Of a stretch of 7,703 bases of DNA, positions 5,630 to 7,703 are shown one piece after another (positions within the stretch are counted from its first letter, which is position 1; each line of letters begins with the position of its first letter). The position numbers were made by a program, and so were the translations under genes. The stretch lies in NCBI GenBank assembly GCA_021163455.1, contig JAGGWT010000057.1:1-7703 (forward strand). Reading direction: 5' to 3'. Under the pieces are notes generated by a model. That model ran no database searches. It was given only the letters and a program-made list of their open reading frames with translations, and had not been told where the DNA came from. The DNA comes from Thermoplasmata archaeon. Lineage in GTDB: Archaea > Thermoplasmatota > E2 > DHVEG-1 > B18-G2.

Positions 5630-5783
5630 TTTTAAGAAGGTTACCTAGATATGAGAGTGCCGAGTGCAGGAAAAAAGGGTGAAACCACCTTATTTCTGTG
5701 CCTGATGCTCCCACTCAGTCATTGATAGAAGGTTATGAGAGATCTCGAAAATCTGAATTTTTTGATTCCATATTTCAAGGATG
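5630..5783. other. Gene-free spacer with an imperfect direct repeat
   Basis: No credible reading frame or RNA gene is seen between the eL41 promoter and the HepT stop. AGAAGGTTA-N6-TATGAGAG (5635-5657) recurs as AGAAGGTTATGAGAG (5727-5741), 92 bases apart. GATGCTCCCA (5705-5714) resembles the tRNA-Trp acceptor end on the plus strand (ATGCTCCCA, 5454-5462), too short to call a tRNA remnant. Confidence 0.35.
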
Positions 5784-6134
5784 CTAGGATTGTTTCGTCT
5801 CCTCCTGCAGAATCTTCTCTATCTTGGGTTTCAGAAGAGGAAGTTCTTTTTTGACTACATTCCATACAATTTGGTGATCAACAACAAAATAACCGTGAAT
5901 AAGCTTATCCCTTATCTTGGCCATTTCCTTCCATGGGAGGTCGGGATGTTTCTGTCTTATTTCATCCGGTATATTTTTGGTTGCCTCTCCTATAATCTCC
6001 AGCTTTCTTACCACCGCACTGACTGTTTTATCATCATTCTTGAATTCTTCAAAATCCATACCGGCAACAAATTCCTCGATCTTTTCGATCGCATCCAAAA
6101 TATCTTTTATGAACAGCTTATAATCTCTCCTCAT
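5784..6134 (-). CDS. hepT: HepT-family ribonuclease toxin (DUF86)
   Basis: 116 residues, mostly helical, with the HEPN active-site motif R-x4-H-x-Y as RDKLIHGY (R75, H80, Y82). Upstream helices with KLEIIGEATKNIP (44-56) are also typical of HepT. Characterised HepT proteins are RNases that act on RNA such as tRNA and are held inactive when the partner MntA attaches AMP groups to the motif tyrosine; Y82 is retained here, so that control is possible. The start overlaps the MntA stop (ATGA, 6134-6131), meaning translational coupling with the antitoxin made first. The length is normal and no motif residue is missing. Confidence 0.93.
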   Translation of the reverse strand: MRRDYKLFIKDILDAIEKIEEFVAGMDFEEFKNDDKTVSAVVRKLEIIGEATKNIPDEIRQKHPDLPWKEMAKIRDKLIHGYFVVDHQIVWNVVKKELPLLKPKIEKILQEETKQS

Positions 6135-6421
6135 ACATAAACAACCTCTTTCAGGATTCTATGTCTCAACTCTTTCCTTATGGCAGGTTTTCTCACCAGA
6201 TCAACCTTTCTTCCCAAAAGCTTGCTCAGGTATTCCTCGATTTCAATAAATTTTATCAGTCCCGGCACTTCCTCAAATTCAACAAGTATATCTATGTCAC
6301 TTCCTTCTTTCTCTTCTCCTCTGACGAAGGAGCCAAATATCCCTATTTCCTTGATTTTGTATCTTTCATACAGTTCCTTTTTATGCTTGGCAAGAATTTT
6401 CTGGATTTCCTCGAGCTTCAT
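6131..6421 (-). CDS. mntA: MntA-family nucleotidyltransferase antitoxin
   Basis: 96 residues. A minimal polymerase-beta-type nucleotidyltransferase with the motif G-S-x10-D-x-D as GSFVRGEEKEGSDID (G30, S31, D42, D44) and a third acidic residue D74 in KVDLV. MntA proteins transfer AMP from ATP to the HepT toxin and so silence it. The gene precedes and overlaps hepT by four bases. A TATA element at 6443-6452, about 26 bases before the ATG, suggests a nearly leaderless mRNA. All catalytic residues are present, so the pair looks functional. Confidence 0.93.
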   Translation of the reverse strand: MKLEEIQKILAKHKKELYERYKIKEIGIFGSFVRGEEKEGSDIDILVEFEEVPGLIKFIEIEEYLSKLLGRKVDLVRKPAIRKELRHRILKEVVYV

Positions 6422-6442
6422 TGATTTACCAAATTACGATTT

Positions 6443-6452
6443 GCTATTTAAG
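6443..6452 (-). promoter_or_regulatory. TATA box for mntA-hepT
   Basis: The minus strand reads CTTAAATAGC, centred about 26 bases before the MntA ATG at 6421, so the transcript should begin at or within a few bases of the start codon. Confidence 0.5.
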
Positions 6453-6576
6453 ATTGTTTTTGCTTTTGATGGTTTACACAAACTTCCTGAAAGTGATCAC
6501 CCGATTTTTGAACGATTTTTCTCCTTATAGAATAAACGGATGCGGCGGATTTCGTCAACCTCTCAAGGAGAAAATC

Positions 6577-6612
6577 AGGTCAACAGACCTAAACTTTTCG
6601 GTCTGTTGGTCT
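6577..6612 (+). repeat. Strong 13-bp hairpin (inverted repeat)
   Basis: AGGTCAACAGACC (6577-6589) pairs with GGTCTGTTGGTCT (6600-6612) around a 10-base loop. The inner nine pairs are perfect; of the outer four, two are G-U when read as plus-strand RNA and would be A-C mismatches on the minus strand, which hints that the plus strand is the RNA. A third CAACAGA word follows at 6614. There is no internal pocket, so it is not an H/ACA guide. Confidence 0.6.
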
Positions 6613-6755
6613 CAACAGATGGGGGCAGTTAGGCCTGTTCTCACTAACCCTTTTCTTTATTTTCACCTGCGCGAGTATTTTTACTTGATATTTTAGGTGT
6701 AAAGTAAATTTGCAAAGTAAGGACTAAGTAAGCGCTACGGTGAGTGGCGATACAT

Positions 6756-6800
6756 GAGTTGTTATACGCTGTCGATAGCCTCCCATCTTTATAACTCATA
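6756..6800 (-). repeat. Interrupted inverted repeat at the 3' end of the small coupled gene
   Basis: On the minus strand ATGAGTTATA (6799-6790, spanning the stop codon of the small gene) can pair with TATAACAACTCAT (6766-6754): six bp GTTATA/TATAAC plus four bp ATGA/TCAT around a three-base bulge. It may form the 3' end of the protease-operon mRNA. No T-run follows directly, so termination here is only a suggestion. Confidence 0.4.
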
Positions 6801-6950
6801 ACTCGAGATTTTCCATTCTCCTGTAGTGGAGTACTGTTTAATTTTTCGTTTCTTAATAAATGGTTTAATTTCTTCCCACATTTTCTGGTAACTTTTTTTT
6901 GCTTCTTCAAATCTTTTTTTCTCCTGAAGAGATAATTTACCCATCCTCAT
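6789..6950 (-). CDS. Small basic protein coupled to the serine protease
   Basis: 53 residues from the ATG at 6950. An in-frame ATG at 6959 overlaps the protease stop (ATGA) and would give 56 residues, but GGAGG (6965-6961) is one base from it and ten bases from the ATG at 6950, which therefore fits better. The protein is rich in Lys and Glu, with a likely long helix at about residues 6-38 (SLQEKKRFEEAKKSYQKMWE at the start) and an aromatic, Ser/Thr-rich tail (QYSTTGEWKISSYEL). No membrane segment or known domain is recognised. Two A-runs (A7 and A8) lie in the coding strand, so frameshift by slippage or sequencing error is possible. Tight coupling suggests it works with the protease. Confidence 0.62.
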   Translation of the reverse strand: MRMGKLSLQEKKRFEEAKKSYQKMWEEIKPFIKKRKIKQYSTTGEWKISSYEL

Positions 6951-6955
6951 TTTTA

Positions 6956-7703
6956 TCATTCCTCCACTTTAGCTCTAAATGAATAGTCTTTACTTTCGAT
7001 GCATTTTGCTATGTTGTTAGTTGATACAAAATTGTTTAGCCTAACATACAATTCATAAACTGTGGACCAGAATTTCTCTTTTAAATCTCTTATTTCTATA
7101 TTTAACCCGCACTTCAATGCATCTTGGGCGTAGATGGGTCGTCCATGAGTCTTAACCTTTTCTGGGGTGAGGAAAATTTTTATTTTTCTTTTAATTTCTT
7201 TTTCGGAGAAGTTTGATAACATCCCTGTTTTAAGTGCTTTTATGGCGATGTCTTCAGATAGCGATAACGCCGTCCGAAATTCAGCTATTTCCCTTGCATC
7301 ATAGTTAGCTAACTGCTGAAGATATGGCTGTAGATTGCCCTTCTCTTTTACTGCTTTTAAAAATAGATCTTCGTAACTTTTTACTATATTGTATACAGAA
7401 AATCTTTTTATGCGGTCATCCTCGACATACGTTACTTGTGGATCAATTGAGCCAAGCTCCGATGTTTTACTCATAATTATCTTGCTGGCTCCAAGACAAA
7501 TCATTGTGGCTGCTGATTTTGCTTTACCAGGTACGATCACTTCGTATCTTCCGGTCCCGCTATATGATCGACAAAGATTTATTATACGTTCCGCAGCTAA
7601 ACCATCCCCACCTGGAGAGCTTAATAGCAATGCAAATCCCCTCGACAAATCGGTTTTCTGGAAGATGCCCTCTAGCATATCTGCATCACTATCTTCTATC
7701 ATA
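6956..7703 (-). CDS. ClpP/SppA-fold serine protease (serine dehydrogenase proteinase family), 5' end outside window
   Basis: About 248 residues are visible and the frame runs off the right edge; the family's first N-terminal strands are missing, so the start is outside. Visible motifs in order: LLSSPGGDGLAAE (26-38), the oxyanion-hole glycines; VPGKAKSAATMICLGASKIIM (57-77) with the probable nucleophile S63; and ELGSIDPQV (82-90). This order and IDPQ mark the SDH proteinase family (PF01972), relatives of SppA and ClpP. Such proteins are often membrane-linked, but no membrane helix is visible in this part. The C-terminal ~60 residues, from about HGRPIYAQDA on, are less conserved. Base composition looks locally AT-rich. 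A small coupled gene follows. Substrates are unknown. Confidence 0.85.
   Translation of the reverse strand, partial: MIEDSDADMLEGIFQKTDLSRGFALLLSSPGGDGLAAERIINLCRSYSGTGRYEVIVPGKAKSAATMICLGASKIIMSKTSELGSIDPQVTYVEDDRIKRFSVYNIVKSYEDLFLKAVKEKGNLQPYLQQLANYDAREIAEFRTALSLSEDIAIKALKTGMLSNFSEKEIKRKIKIFLTPEKVKTHGRPIYAQDALKCGLNIEIRDLKEKFWSTVYELYVRLNNFVSTNNIAKCIESKDYSFRAKVEE
6961..6965 (-). promoter_or_regulatory. Shine-Dalgarno site inside the protease gene end
   Basis: GGAGG on the minus strand lies within the last codons of the protease gene, ten bases before the ATG at 6950. It supports a real, separately initiated small gene downstream. Confidence 0.6.

Larger units (their letters stand above)
6422..6788. 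other. 367-base region without a credible gene; structured
   Basis: The open frames crossing it (plus 6421-6696, minus 6644-6910) have no recognisable pattern and run through palindromes. It holds the mntA TATA box (6443-6452), a strong hairpin (6577-6612), a weaker GTTAG...CTAAC stem (6628-6647) followed by a T-rich run on the plus strand (6651-6664), three AAGTAA-like words (6701-6731), a CGCTAC-GGTGA-GTGGCG hairpin (6733-6749), and an arm complementary to the 3' end of the small gene at 6789. Confidence 0.5.

Noticed and set aside
5580..5714. N-terminal extension of the eL41 frame to 5714
   Set aside because: It has no similarity to eL41, contains the TATA box, and a proper ribosome site precedes the ATG at 5579.
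5700..5716. tRNA-Trp remnant or attachment site (GATGCTCCCA)
   Set aside because: Only 9-10 bases match the acceptor end, with no T-arm sequence; too short to support integration.
5703..5756. Possible box C/D RNA CTGATGC...ATCTGA on the plus strand
   Set aside because: Internal boxes are missing or poor and the spacing is irregular; the guide's best match would point at U55 of a T-loop, not a usual target.
6465..6512. Box C/D-like series TTGATGG...CTGA...GTGATCA...TTGA on the plus strand
   Set aside because: Several box bases deviate without compensating pairs, spacers are 14 and about 9 bases rather than 12, there is no terminal stem, and it lies over the mntA promoter region.
6577..6620. 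H/ACA guide RNA (hairpin followed by ACA at 6615)
   Set aside because: The stem has no internal pseudouridylation pocket or kink-turn, so the ACA is probably coincidental.
6421..6696. 91-residue open frame on the plus strand
   Set aside because: It starts antisense to the mntA start, has no ribosome site and passes through the 13-bp palindrome. Composition is not protein-like.
6644..6910. 88-residue open frame on the minus strand
   Set aside because: It overlaps the better supported 53-residue gene in another frame, lacks a ribosome site, and its second half runs through hairpins and AT-rich spacer without protein-like pattern.
1..7703. CRISPR array, insertion sequence or replication origin
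   Set aside because: No regularly spaced repeats, transposase, terminal inverted repeats or origin-type repeat clusters were seen.

Overview
This is a stretch of archaeal chromosome. The evidence is the archaeal-type aIF1A-RIO1-KH (Dim2) cluster, RNA polymerase subunit L (Rpb11-like), an archaeal-length TruD, the ~34-residue ribosomal protein eL41, a tRNA-Trp with an anticodon-loop intron that encodes a box C/D guide RNA, TATA-type promoters about 25 bases from the predicted transcript starts, and no encoded tRNA CCA. Heavy use of AGA/AGG arginine codons and Lys/Glu-rich proteins fit a thermophilic euryarchaeon (an Archaeoglobi-like or related lineage is a guess). The species cannot be fixed from the window alone.

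Layout. 1-368 (+): end of a PIN-domain (VapC-like) protein cut by the window edge. 410-482 (-): tRNA-Asn(GUU). 532-2170 (-): a tight translation/ribosome-biogenesis operon, aIF1A then RIO1 kinase then KH protein, with its own TATA box at the end of the upstream HD-domain phosphohydrolase gene (2207-2761, -). A divergent promoter region (2762-2883) drives the HD gene leftward and rpoL-truD rightward (2884-4442, +). truD meets a retropepsin-like protease gene end to end, sharing a CTAG. 4439-5289 (-): small membrane protein, DUF5678-like protein and retropepsin-like protease. 5320-5579 (-): eL41 followed 14 bases later by the intron-containing tRNA-Trp. 5784-6421 (-): an intact MntA/HepT toxin-antitoxin pair. 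6422-6788: a 367-base stretch without a credible gene but with a strong hairpin. 6789-7703 (-): a ClpP/SppA-like serine protease (cut by the window edge) and a small basic protein translationally coupled to it.

The left two thirds is core information processing: initiation (aIF1A), 30S maturation (RIO1, KH protein), transcription (RpoL), RNA modification (TruD), ribosome (eL41), tRNAs. The right third and both edges are accessory (PIN, HepT/MntA, protease pairs). The most rewarding points are: the tRNA-Trp intron, whose guide geometry predicts 2'-O-methylation of C34 and C39 and whose box C and box D carry compensating changes; the eL41/tRNA-Trp transcript; the serine protease with an uncharacterised ~53-residue partner; and a possible structured RNA at 6550-6665.
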